Assembly: GCF_901000735.1 (NCBI RefSeq)
Contig: NC_081545.1
Coordinates: 21,786,100-21,850,099, forward strand
Length of the DNA stretch: 64,000 nt
Reading direction: 5' to 3'
DNA from: Corylus avellana
Lineage: Eukaryota > Streptophyta > Magnoliopsida > Fagales > Betulaceae
A program made the position numbers and the translations under genes. A model generated the notes under the pieces. It worked only from the letters and a program-made list of their open reading frames with translations. It searched no databases and was not told the origin of the DNA. Of this stretch, positions 34,841 to 45,600 are shown piece by piece; within the stretch, counting starts at the first letter, position 1; every line of letters begins with the position of its first letter.

Positions 34841-35123
34841 CATACTAATCCACCACCTGGAAATGTGAGTAATTACTAAATATGAAAAAATACTCACATT
34901 TGGTATACATGCAGAAGGTGTTGCTGCTGCCCCTTTTGTTGTTCTGACTAGCTAGGTTGCAGAATGTGCATTTGTTGTAGAAGGTGTTGTAGTAGTTGCT
35001 ATTCTGGCAAGCAGTGATAGAGGCTATAATGCATACTGGGATGCAAGAAGCATACTAGTCCACCACCTAGAAATGTGAGTAATTACCAAATATGAAAAAT
35101 TACTCACATTTGGTATGTATGCA
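34841..35123. repeat. 210-bp tandem duplication in the MULE transposase tail
   Basis: CATACTAATCCACCACCT at 34841 recurs as CATACTAGTCCACCACCT at 35051. The second unit is broken at 35123 by the hAT and resumes at 44889 (GCAGAAGGTGTTGCTGCTAC). Each unit has the hairpin AAATGTGAGTA...TACTCACATTT. Confidence 0.85.
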
Positions 35124-35642
35124 TAGGGCTGGCAATTTTGACACGACCCGACAACCCGACACGAACACGACACGAAATTAGTGGGTTTGGGTTTACCTTA
35201 AACGGGTTTGGGTCATAAATGGGTCGACCCGTTTATGAGTGCCTGGCGGGTCGTGTCACGGGTCGACCTGCGGGTGACCCGCCAGACCAGTTTTTTTTTT
35301 TTTTTTTTTTTTAAACCTAAAAGAATTAAAGAAATTAGAAAAAGACTAAAACTAAAAAACGCATCCTCCAGAAGAGTCCAGGCGCTAAAACGGTGAAACC
35401 CATTCGGCCATTCCTCCCTCTCGGCCTCACTGAGCTCACCGGACCTCACGCCACACCACCACCCACGCCCACGCCACGGCCACACCACTACCGGTCTCTC
35501 TCTCTTGCCGCTCCTCCACTTGTCAGTCATTAGACTCCTCACGCAGCCACATCCCAACTCCCACGCCACCGCCACTCCTCGCCTCCTCTACCGCCGCTCT
35601 CTCTCTTCCGCCGATGTCGCATCTGGTATGTATCTCTCTCTT

Positions 35643-36403
35643 CAGTCTCTTGCTCTCTCAAATCTGCATATCTGATGCTCTGATTTTGTGGATTGTTGGG
35701 TTTTGTTTCATTTTAGGCTTTTGTGTTGTGGAAATTTTGAAGTGATTTTGTGATTTTGTGTCTGGTGAAGAACAAAATGGGGAGGGGATTTCAGTCTCTT
35801 GCTCTCTCAAATCTGAATATCTGATGCTCTGATTTTGTGGATTGTTGGGTTTCGCTTCATTTTAGGCTTTTGTGTTTGTTGTGGAAATTTTGAAGTGATT
35901 TTGTGATTTTGTGTCTGGTGAAGAACGAAATGGGGAGGGGATTTCAGTCTCTTGCTCTCTCAAATCTGAATATCTGATGCTCTGATTTTGTGGATTGTTG
36001 GGTTTTGCTTCATTTTAGGCTTTTGTGTTTCTTGTGGAAATTTTGAAGTGATTTTGTGATTTTGTGTCTGGTGAAGAACGAAATGGGGAGGGGATTTCAG
36101 TCTCTTGCTCTCTCAAATCTGAATATCTGATGCTCTGATTTTGTGGATTGTTGGATTTTGCTTCATTTTAGGCTTTTGTGTTTCTTGTGGAAATTTTGAA
36201 GTGATTTTGTGATTTTGTGTCTGGTGAAGAACGAAATGGGGAGGGGATTTCAGTCTCTTGCTCTCTCAAATCTGAATATCTGATGCTCTGATTTTGTGGA
36301 TTGTTGGGTTTTGCTTCATTTTAGGCTTTTGTGTTTGTTGTGGAAATTTTGAAGTGATTTTGTGATTTTGTGTCTGGTGAAGATGAAATGGGGAGGGGAT
36401 TTT
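35643..36403. repeat. Minisatellite, five units of about 153 bp, in the hAT first intron
   Basis: CAGTCTCTTGCTCTCTCAAA starts units at 35643, 35792, 35945, 36098 and 36251 (spacing 149, 153, 153, 153). Units are nearly identical and each contains TTCATTTTAGGCTTTTGTGT. The array lies between the 12-bp ATG exon and the BED exon. Confidence 0.95.
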
Positions 36404-36712
36404 AAATGTGAATCCATGCTTTTGGTAATCCATCCTTCTTGGCTGGATGGGGCAAAACCGGCAGGCAAAAGGGGTTTGATTTGGAACTGCTTGGGCCATT
36501 GCGTTGGTGGACTCTCCCGGGACATAGGGCTCCGAGATAGGCTAGATTTCATAGGCTATAGCCAAACCATTTTCATTCATTTCATATAAGAAGTGGATTT
36601 TTTTTTTCTTTTTAAATTGAGTAGAAAAATATATTTTTGGTCGTTGTGATTTGGGGTTGTAACAAAGAGGCCTCCAATTTATATATATAAATTAAGTGAT
36701 TAAAGCTCCAAT

Positions 36713-36763
36713 ATCTCATCCTAGAATACTTATCAAAAAAAAAAAAAAAATCTCATCCTAGAA
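36713..36763 (+). repeat. LINE-tail-only insertion with 14-bp target duplication
   Basis: ATCTCATCCTAGAA at 36713-36726 is repeated at 36750-36763. The 23-bp insert is TACTTATC plus poly(A). It lies in the hAT first intron, so it postdates the hAT sequence or its ancestor. Confidence 0.8.
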
Positions 36764-37465
36764 CATGCTAGGAGGCCAACAATTTATATATTTATAAAAT
36801 TGCTAAACATAATTTGACAACAAACAATGTGTTTGATGAATGACAAAGAATTAATGCCTACTTAATTCTAGTTTCGTGATAGCATTACTAAATTTGGTTT
36901 GATTCTTACTTTTGAACTTATCTTTAACTAACTTACTAACGATTATGTGTGTAGGTGATTAACGAAGATTCGGTTGTATTCGATGATGATGTGGTTGAAA
37001 TAAATACAATAGGAGATGAAGATCCTTCTGTTCATACGAATCCGATGACGAAGAAAAGGGTCCAGAAGAAGCGTAAGAAGACCTCAATAGTTTGGACCCA
37101 TTTTGATGAAGTTCGTTATAAAGATCCAAATGACTCAAGGATATGGGCAAAATGCAAGTTTTGTGATCACAAATATATAGCTAACAGTTCACATGGAACT
37201 GGAAATCTGCAGAAGCATATGAAGGCTTGTGGTGGGAAAAATGATCATGCTATTCAGCAATTGCTCCTATCTAGAGATCAATGAACTCTGTCAGTAAGTA
37301 CCTCAAAATTTGATCCTAAAAGATATAGAGAATTGTTGGTTACTACGATTATTAAGCATGACTTGCCATTTTCATATGTTGAATATGATGGTGTAAGAGA
37401 GATGCATAGATACTTGCGTAGTGATGTACCATTAATCTCTAGAAATCTGCTAACACTACAAAATT

Positions 37466-37805
37466 ATGTTGATTAGTAACGTGTTAACTATTCATTACTT
37501 TTTGGCACGTTACAAATTAGTAACGTGTCAAAGAGTGACACGTTACTAATTATTTTAGTAACGTGTGAAATTCCACACGTTACAAATTTGTAACGTGTTA
37601 GTTTGACACGTTACAAATTAGTAACGTGCCAAAATGACACGTTACAAATTTGTAACGTGCTAAAATGACACGTTACAAATTTGTAACGTGTCAGTTTGAC
37701 ACGTTACAAATTTGTAACGTGTGAAATTCCACACGTTACAAATTTGTAACGTGTCATTTTGGCACGTTACTAATTTGTAACGTGTCAAACTGACACGTTA
37801 CTAAT
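37466..37805. repeat. Left subterminal array of GTAACGTG/CACGTTAC
   Basis: By hand count about 10 copies in each orientation in 340 bp, alternating so that neighbours pair as hairpins (for example GTAACGTGTC..GACACGTTAC). Subterminal repeats of this sort bind the element's own DNA-binding protein in maize EnSpm (TNPA). Confidence 0.92.
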
Positions 37806-38526
37806 TTTTTGTCAAATTAATTAATACCATTAGTATTATTTGGTTACATATTTGTTATTTTAAAAATATATATATGTATTTAAAAAAATACTAGCAACTC
37901 TATATATATAGTCTAGAATATTATTTCTAAAAATCACAATTAAATAGTTTAATTATCATTACAATATGATAAATATATCAAATGGAAAGCTTTATCTATA
38001 TACTAGTGTAGTAATATGAATAATTTAATTTGTACATGAGCAACAATTGGATCTCTTCGTAGCTACTTTAGTATATGTTATTATAAAATGTAACAAAATT
38101 ATTATGAAAACTAAATAAATCATTTTAGTATATGCATGTTGTCAATTTATTTAAAAATTTGAAAGAAAAAAAAAAAATCTTGAAACTAGCTAACACTCAC
38201 TTTTTAATATCTCTCAAATTAAATATTGCATTAATATCTACTCAAACTACAAAAAAAGTCTGTAAGGTAACCCTTTTTGAACTAAAATGATAAAAATACC
38301 CCTATAAAAAATGTAGGGAAAAATACATAAAATCAAGAAAGACATTATTAAAAAATTGGTAACCCATTTCAGTGAGTAATGGGTTAGCATAATTATATGA
38401 CCATGGGCGGACTCACATATACCATTGGGGGGCCCCAAAAGTTTTAAAATTCTTCTTATACTATGTAAAAGACAAATTATATATTTCTATGTGATTATGT
38501 ATTTATTTAAGTTCGTTTCCTCAAGT

Positions 38527-38920
38527 CGAAACAATATAGTTTTAGTCTCTGTATATGACAATTTTATACATCCGGATGGAAGAAGTTTTTCCGACACAAT
38601 TTTTTATAGAATAAAATCCTAGTCCAACAAGTGTTTTTCCGGCACTATATATATATATATTTTTCGACACAATATACATTTTTTGACACTATATATATTT
38701 AAAAAAAAAAAAGATTCAAAAACTATTATTTTAGCGAAACAATATAGTTTTAGTCTCTGTATATGACAATTTTATACATCCGGATGGAAGAAGTTTTTCC
38801 GACACAATTTTTTATAGAATAAAATCCTAGTCCAACAAGTGTTTTTCCGGCACTATATATATATATTTTTCGACACAATATACATTTTTTGACACTATAT
38901 ATATATATATTTTTTTAAAA
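38527..38920. repeat. About 210-bp tandem duplication in the CACTA
   Basis: AACAATATAGTTTTAGTCTC near 38530 recurs near 38739, each copy continuing through ACATCCGGATGGAAGAAG and TTTTTCCGGCAC to a (TA)n tract. Confidence 0.9.
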
Positions 38921-38942
38921 AAAAGATTAAAAAAATATTATT

Positions 38943-38985
38943 TTAGCAACTTAGTAACGTGCCACCCGTGGCACGTTACTAAGTT
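38943..38985. repeat. Isolated internal GTAACGTG palindrome in the CACTA
   Basis: ACTTAGTAACGTGCC, an ACCCGT centre and GGCACGTTACTAAGT form a nearly perfect inverted repeat. It sits far from the subterminal arrays and directly upstream of the GC-rich exon-like block at 39003. Confidence 0.85.
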
Positions 38986-39002
38986 GGAAAATATTATTTT
39001 TT

Positions 39003-39365
39003 TTGAATTTTTTTTCCCCTGCTGCACGAGTACCTGCTTCTCCTCCAAAGTTCTCCTCTTTTTCCCTCTTCTTTTTCTTCTTCCTTTTCTTTCCCTCCAG
39101 TCCAGCGCGCCAGCACCATAATCCCCTCCCAAACAGTGATTTTTTTTCTCTCTTCCTCCTCCGGCCGTTTGGTTCTCCTCCGGCGTTGCTGCATTTCTGC
39201 TTCTAGCTCCTCCCACGTGTGCGCCCTGCCTCCTCTCTCCCCCGCTCGTTTCCTCTCTTCTACGTTGGCCGGCGTTGTCTCCATCCCGGCGGCCTCTGTC
39301 ACTCCGGCGGCGTCGAACCCAGGTGACTCTCCGACACTCTCCCCCTCTCCAATACTATACTGTAG
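39003..39365 (+). other. GC-rich leader or first-exon-like block in the CACTA
   Basis: A CT- and CGG-rich block (CTCCTCCGGCGTTGCTGC, GGCCGGCGTTGTCTCC) ends near a possible donor at 39320 or 39364. Minisatellite-bearing intron-like DNA follows. Its look matches the hAT leader at 35400-35613. No protein family is recognised; it may be the 5' UTR of the lost transposase gene. Confidence 0.45.
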
Positions 39366-39439
39366 GTATATACTCAAATTTCTCAAATTTGATGTTTGAG
39401 AAATTTGATATAGGAGTGAAAAGAAACCCATTTTAATTT

Positions 39440-40460
39440 CTCAAATTTGTTTAGCTTTTGTTTGATTTCCTGCAACCATTATTGTTTGAATGGCATATTA
39501 TTTGTTAATTTTTAGGCTTTTGTTTGATTTCTTGATATTATTGTTTGAATGACATATTAGGAGTTTTGGGGGTTTTGGTTGATTTCTTGATATTATTGTT
39601 TGAATGGCATATTATTTGTTAATTTTTAGGCCTTTGTTTGATTTCTTAATATTATTGTTTGAATGGCATATTAGGAGTCTTGGAGGTTTTGGTTGATTTC
39701 CTAATATTATTGTTTGAATGGCATATTAGGAGTCTTGGGGGTTTTGGTTGATTTCTTGATATTATTGTTTGAATGGCATATTAGGAGTCTTGGGGGTTTT
39801 GCTTGATTTCTTGATATTATTGTTTGAATGGCATATTAGGAGTTAATTTTTAGGGTTTTGTTTGATTTCTTGATATTATTGTTTGAATGGCATATTAGGA
39901 GTCTTGGGGGTTTTGCTTGATTTCCTAATATTATTGTTTGAATGGCATATTAGGAGTTAATTTTTAGGCTTTTGTTTGATTTCTTGATATTATTGTTTGA
40001 ATGACATATTAGGAGTCATGGAGCTTTTGGTTGATTTCCTAATATTATTGTTTGAATGGCATATTAGGAGTCTTGGGGGTTTTGTTTGATTTCTTGATAT
40101 TATTGTTTGAATGGCATATTAGGAGTCTTGGGGGTTTTGGTTGATTTCTTGATATTATTGTTTGAATGGCATATTAGGAGTCTTGGGGGTTTTGCTTGAT
40201 TTCCTAATATTATTGTTTGAATGGCATATTAGGAGTCTTGGGGGTTTTGCTTGATTTCCTAATATTATTGTTTGAATGGCATATTAGGAGTTAATTTTTA
40301 GGCTTTTGTTTGATTTCTTGATATTATTGTTTGAATGACATATTAGGAGTCATGGAGGTTTTGGTTGATTTCCTAATATTATTGTTTGAATGGCATATTA
40401 GGAGTCTTGGGGGTTTTGTTTGATTTCCTAATATTATTGTTTGAATGGCATATTAGGAGT
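39440..40460. repeat. Minisatellite, about 18 units of 55-59 bp, in the CACTA
   Basis: ATTGTTTGAATGGCATATTA recurs at 39481, 39540, 39595, 39654, 39709, 39764 and on to about 40433, with spacing alternating between 55 and 59 bp. Units vary in the GGAGTCTTGGGGGTTTTG versus GTTAATTTTTAGGCTTTTG part, giving two interspersed unit types. Confidence 0.95.
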
Positions 40461-42240
40461 AATTAGGATTCCCATCCCCACGTGAAGTGGCCTCAAAATC
40501 AGGGATGTGTTGTTGTTGGTAAAGCTACCACTCCACTAAAATCCACTCCCTTCCAAAATCTTGATTATTTTTTTTTCTTTTCTCACTTAATTAATCACTA
40601 ATTAGCTAGAGGGTGGCCGGGGAGAGATGCCTTGTTTGTTTCTTTTTGCTTTTTCTTCTTTTCATGATTATGGAATGTAGGATTTGATTCAACCCTTAAG
40701 AGGGTCCACTTGGAAAAGCTCCTGATCATGATCATGACCAATATTATTCTTTTTCTTTTATTATATTCCATTACACAAACAAAATCAATTGAATCTCATG
40801 GCATGGTTTACCAAAAAAAAAAAAATATTAGATCCGTTGGGGATGTATATATCATTTTTCCAATTAATATTGAGAAGGTTTTCATTGATCAATGGTAATT
40901 ATAGAAATGTGATTGTGAAAAAAAATGACATCATATAATTATTGGATTAAACAATATAATATATGATTAATTCCAGCTATTTTTTTGGCAGAATATGCCC
41001 AAAAGAATTACATTATATATATTTTTCTTGCACAATTTACAATGTGCAGTAGGCTACAATTATTTGGACGAACCTCTATATATATATATATATATATATA
41101 GCATCGTCAAAGTTATCACTAGCAAGAAATTAGAAAGAAAAAAAGAAGAAGAAGGATGTTGACCATAGGATCTAAATTGACTGATTAATTTAAGGTAGAC
41201 CCCATTAATTGAATGCTGTCTTTTTCTGTTTCTCTTAAAGTAATACGAGTAACTTCTGAAATGGCTATCAATTTAATAGTTAATAAATTTGTTTGGTAAT
41301 CACACTTTGTTCATATGTTTTTGGAATACATGCATGTGTATAACACATTTATACCGTAATATGTGTAGATGACGTAAGGCTAGAAGCTGAGAGTGTCAAT
41401 CAAAACGAACACCCACAACGGACCCCTAGTGGACAAAAGTCTCGCTTATCAAGACATTGTACCACTGGTTCAGCAAGCCCGTATGTATACATATGACTTC
41501 TTTCGCGCCAGTTATTATCGAATATTTATAAATAGCGTATATACTTAACTCAAAATACTTGGAATTAGGAATACAAATTAATATGTGTTGTGGTTGTGGA
41601 AATGTTGGATACGCGTAGATCATATATATGCTTTGTAATTTTAGATCATTTTCACAGTTTGGATTATCATTGAAACTATAGCGTTGTACTCTAAGGTGTG
41701 TGTTGGCAGTGTAGCTATAGCGTTGAAGTTATTTATTGTCTGTTTATTCACTTCACTACTGTTAAATATTGTTGAGTATGACGTTTGTATAGTTTGACGA
41801 AGTTAGTCGCTTAGGACTTGATGATTCCTGATTGATTGTTCGAGTGTTTGTTTGCTGACTAATTGTTGTGCAATCATTTGCAGTGAGTGCGGAGAAATCG
41901 ACCCGTTATGATGGTGTTCACCAGATTTTTTGTTGGGGTGTTTATACGTAATGTACTCGAGAATCACTTAACTTGTATGTTTAAGGTTTTGTTAATGTAT
42001 ATGTATATAGTTATAATTTATTTGTGGACAATGACGTAATATACAACAATGTTGTTGTATATATATATATCAATTTTTGTGGACATGAAATGGATATATG
42101 TTGTGGGGAATGTTGGGATAGGACTTGAGAAATGGATGCATGTTGATAGCAATTGATGATGTATGGTGAGAGCAATTTATGATGTATGATCAGGTGTGTA
42201 CAAATAAACAAAATTTGGAGAAATTAATTTAAATTTTTTT
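40461..42240. other. Non-coding interior of the CACTA
   Basis: AT-rich, with (TA)n near 41078-41100 and scattered short frames only. A short coding-like patch near 41360-41480 has no recognisable domain. Confidence 0.5.
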
Positions 42241-42259
42241 TTTTTTTTTTTATGCACAA

Positions 42260-42690
42260 AATCGTAACGTGTCAATTTACAGTATAATAACGTGTCAAAA
42301 ATTGACACGTTACTAAGTAGTAACGTAACGTGTCAATTGTTGACACGTTACTACTTAGTAACGTGTAACGTGTCAGTAAATTGACACGTTACTAAGTAGT
42401 AACGTGTCAGTTTATGACACGTTACTATACTTAGTAACGTGTCAGTAAATCGACACGTTACTAAGTAGTAACGTGTCGATTTATGGCACGTTACTAAGTA
42501 TTAGTAACATGTCAGTTTTTGACACGTTACTAAGTAGTAACGTGTCAGTCTTAACACGTTACTAAACGGGATTTAGCAACAATCAAATTCCTAACATGCC
42601 AGACACGTTACTATATACATGTTACTAAAATTTAGTAACGTGTTAACCCTAGTGACACGTTACTAAACCACTGTTACTAACCCACATAAT
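42260..42690. repeat. Right subterminal array of GTAACGTG/CACGTTAC
   Basis: Roughly ten or more copies in each orientation, many joined by AAGTAGTAACG. Fused units such as GTAACGTAACGTGTC also occur. The organisation mirrors the left array. Confidence 0.9.
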
Positions 42691-45600
42691 TTTTGTAGTG
42701 TAAGGCAGAATTGGTTAAGATGCATATGTTGGAGAAACAAAAGATTAAGTCTTTGTTAACTGTTTGTCTTGGGAGGATTAGTTTTACATCTGATTTGTGG
42801 ACTTCTTTGAAAACTGATGGATATATTTGCTTCACTGCTCATTTTATTGACAAAAATTGGGTATTATCTAAAAGGGTGATAAGTTTTTCATTTATGCCCC
42901 CACCACATAATGGTGATTCTTTGGCTGACAAAATAGATAGTTTGCTACAAGAGTGGGGGATTGATAAAAAGGTTTTCTCTATAACATTAGATAATGCTTT
43001 TGCAAATGATGGTTGTGTTGAGAAACAGAAACAAAAATTAAACATGAGGAAAGCCCTTCTTTGTGAAGGTGAGTTGTTTCATATGCGTTGTTGTGCCCAT
43101 ATTCTTAATTTGATTGTGTAAGATGGATTGAAAGAGATCACTGATGCTATCCAAAATATTCGAGATAGTGTTAAGTATTTTAGAGGATCATAAGTGAGAA
43201 AACAAAGTTTTCTTCATGCTGTCAATCAAATGTCATTGGACAGTAACAAGGGGTTAAGACAAGATGTGCTAACCAGATGGAATTCGACATATCTTATGCT
43301 TGAGAGTGCTATTCACTATAGGCGTGCTTTTGCTTATTTGGAGATGACTGATAAAAATTATAAATTTTGTCCTAGTTCACTTGAGTGGGAAAGGGTGATT
43401 GATATCAGTACTTTTTTGGGCTGCTTTTATTGTGATACATGTGCTTTTTCTGATACCAAATATCCCACAGCCAATTTATACTTTCCTGTAGTTGCATTGA
43501 TTTATGTGAACTTGAGGCAAGAAGTGGGCGAAGATGGGTATAAGAGATTAATGGCAAATCAAACGCTCGCCAAATTTGAGAAATATTGGTCAGAATTTAA
43601 TGTAGCGTTGGCCATTGCAGTTGTCTTGGATCCTCGTTACAAGCTTTGCCTTGTAAAGTACTACTATACGAAGATTTATGGAGCTGATTCTGAATAGTAT
43701 AATAATGTTTTTAACAAGTTAATCAAACTTTTATGGAGTATAGTACTCCTACAACTTCAAGCTCCATAGTCGTTCGGCCACAAGAAGACCCAGATTGGGA
43801 AAATGTGAATAATATCATAAGTTTCTTAGCTCGTTAGTAACTTACTAACTTAGTATATTATATATATACTCATAATCATTTACTAATTTTATGTTTATAT
43901 TCTCTTTGTTCATGTAGGAATTTCTAGCATTTGATGGAGTCGATTCTGATGCAAACTAGACTCAATTAGAACTTTATTTGGATGAGCCCAAGTATGTGGA
44001 AAAGAATGCGACATTTGATATCCTTTCATTTTGGAAAAGAAATGAATTTCGTTATCCTGAAGTAGCTGCCATGGCTCGTGATATTTTGAGTATTCCTATT
44101 TCGACTGTTGCTTAAGAATCCACTTTTAGTGTTGGTGGACGTGTGATCGATCAGTATAGGAGTTCACTTAAACTTGATATTGTTGAGGTATTAATTTGTA
44201 CTAGAGATTGGTTATATGGAGAGCAAGGTAATATTAGTTATTTGCATATTTAATTTTTTTCATTTACTTGTATTTTTTTTTTATCTTACTTTAATGACAT
44301 TAATTTCTCTTATCTTTTGATATAGAACAAGCTTTAATGATGGTGGATAACGAAGAAGAGGATGTTCTGACATTGGATAGTATCAGTTCCTGTGAGATTC
44401 CAAGTTCATCTGGACTTGGAGCATGTTAAAATGAGCATATTTGTGGATCATTCAACTATTCAAGAGTGGACAACAAATGGCAAAAATGAGAACCCATTTT
44501 GTATTTGTAAATTTGTAATGATGTAGTTTTTTTTTTTTTTTTGATTAGACAATTAAGCATATTAACTTATAACTATTAAGTGATTTGGTGTGGCTACCTT
44601 GCTAGGAGTTTAATTTTAAGAGATAATTGCTAAAAATATTATTATTTTATTTAAAAACAAAAAAAAAAATCATTTTTTAAGTTAAATGGGTAAACGGGTC
44701 GTGTCGACCCGGCACGACCCGTTATTTTAAACGGGTCTCACGGGTCGTGTCGGGTGACCCGTGAAATACTCGGGTTCGTGTCATGTCGGGGGGTCCGACC
44801 CGTTTAATAAATGAGTCGTGTTTGGGTTTTGGTTAAACGGGTCGCAAATACCCACGGGTCGACCCGCGGACCCGTTTTGCCAGCCCTATGTATGCAGAAG
44901 GTGTTGCTGCTACCCCTTTTGTTGTTCTGACTTGCTGGATTGCAGAAGGTGCATTTGTTGTAGAAGGTGTTGTAGCAGTTGCTATTCTGGCAAGTTGTGA
45001 TACAGGCTATAATGCATACTGGGATGCAAGAGATTATGATTCCTTTGCTCTTTTTGAACCTTGTACCCTTGTTCTTTTTGCACCTATTGATGGTGTGTTC
45101 ACTCTTCCCCTTTTTCTGGCAATGGTTGAAGTGGCAATAAATTAAACACGAAGTACAAAACACTAAACACTAAATATTAAATCTAGTAAATTAACAAATC
45201 ACTTACTATGTCCAAATTCCAGTCATTTGATGCATTCTCTCTGTAGTATTGTCTCACACGTTCCTTTCTTTCATCATGTCTCTGTCTGGCAGTGCATGAT
45301 CTCTTATTATGACCAAACTTCATACAGTGCCCACATTGATTCTTATTGCCCCCCTCCTCATTGCATTAGGGTTTGTGGGTTCGTCAACACCCTTTTGTCT
45401 AAGTTTTTTAAGTCTGCCAAGAGTTGACCTCGATTTGGGTGGCTCAATTTTAGGTTAGTTGCTTCTAGGCCATTGGTCTTCACTTGGCACAGGCTAGACA
45501 ATATAGTCATATGCCTTCAAGTAATTCTCCTTGCTATAGTACTCACTCAGATATTCAATAGGGTCTCCACATTGGTGTAAAAAGGCTGAAATGATGTGAG

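Larger units (their letters stand above)
37454..42700. mobile_element. CACTA (EnSpm) transposon nested in the hAT transposase gene
   Basis: The left end CACTACAAAATTATG and right end CATAATTTTTGTAGTG form an imperfect inverted repeat that continues through GTTAGTAAC-type sequence. TAA is duplicated at 37451-37453 and 42701-42703, the 3-bp target expected of CACTA elements. Both subterminal regions are dense arrays of GTAACGTG/CACGTTAC. No TNPD-type transposase was found in the 5.2 kb, so it looks non-autonomous. Confidence 0.95.
35614..44230 (+). pseudogene. hAT transposase gene relic (BED finger, catalytic core, hATC)
   Basis: A GC-rich leader (35400-35613) precedes a tiny first coding exon ATG TCG CAT CTG (35614-35625, donor GTATGT). 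The next exon opens at 36955 after GTGTGTAG and encodes the zf-BED domain (VWTHFDEV, WAKCKFCDHKY, NLQKHMKACG); TGA at 37282 stops it. FDPKRYRELL..VEYDGVREMHRYLRSD continues to 37450, where the CACTA sits. After 42704 the core resumes: FTSDLWTS and ITLDNAFAND (catalytic Asp regions), RCCAHILNLIV, VLTRWNSTYLML. The hATC dimerisation domain at 43960-44220 (FWKRNEFRYPEVAAMARDIL, STFSVGGRVID) carries a stop just before STFS. Stops at 37282, about 43120, about 43191 and about 44115 show it is inactive. Confidence 0.92.
35124..44888 (+). mobile_element. hAT superfamily DNA transposon, interrupted by a CACTA element
   Basis: The ends TAGGGCTGGCAA and TTGCCAGCCCTA form a 12-bp terminal inverted repeat. 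TGTATGCA is duplicated exactly at 35116-35123 and 44889-44896, the 8-bp hallmark of hAT. Subterminal regions (35140-35290, 44690-44880) are full of ACGGGTCG/CGACCCGT words, plausible transposase binding sites. Without the 5.25-kb CACTA the element is about 4.5 kb. Confidence 0.95.

Noticed and set aside
35643..36403. Centromeric satellite array
   Set aside because: The ~153-bp unit length is satellite-like, but there are only five copies bounded by hAT exons, so it is an intronic minisatellite.
37466..37805. CRISPR-like regular repeats
   Set aside because: Short palindromic units in both orientations within CACTA ends and flanked by a TAA target duplication; no unique spacers, and the genome is a plant.
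39136..39399. Protein-coding gene in the GC-rich CACTA block
   Set aside because: Both strands give low-complexity Ser/Leu or Glu/Arg-rich frames, as expected from CT-rich leader DNA.
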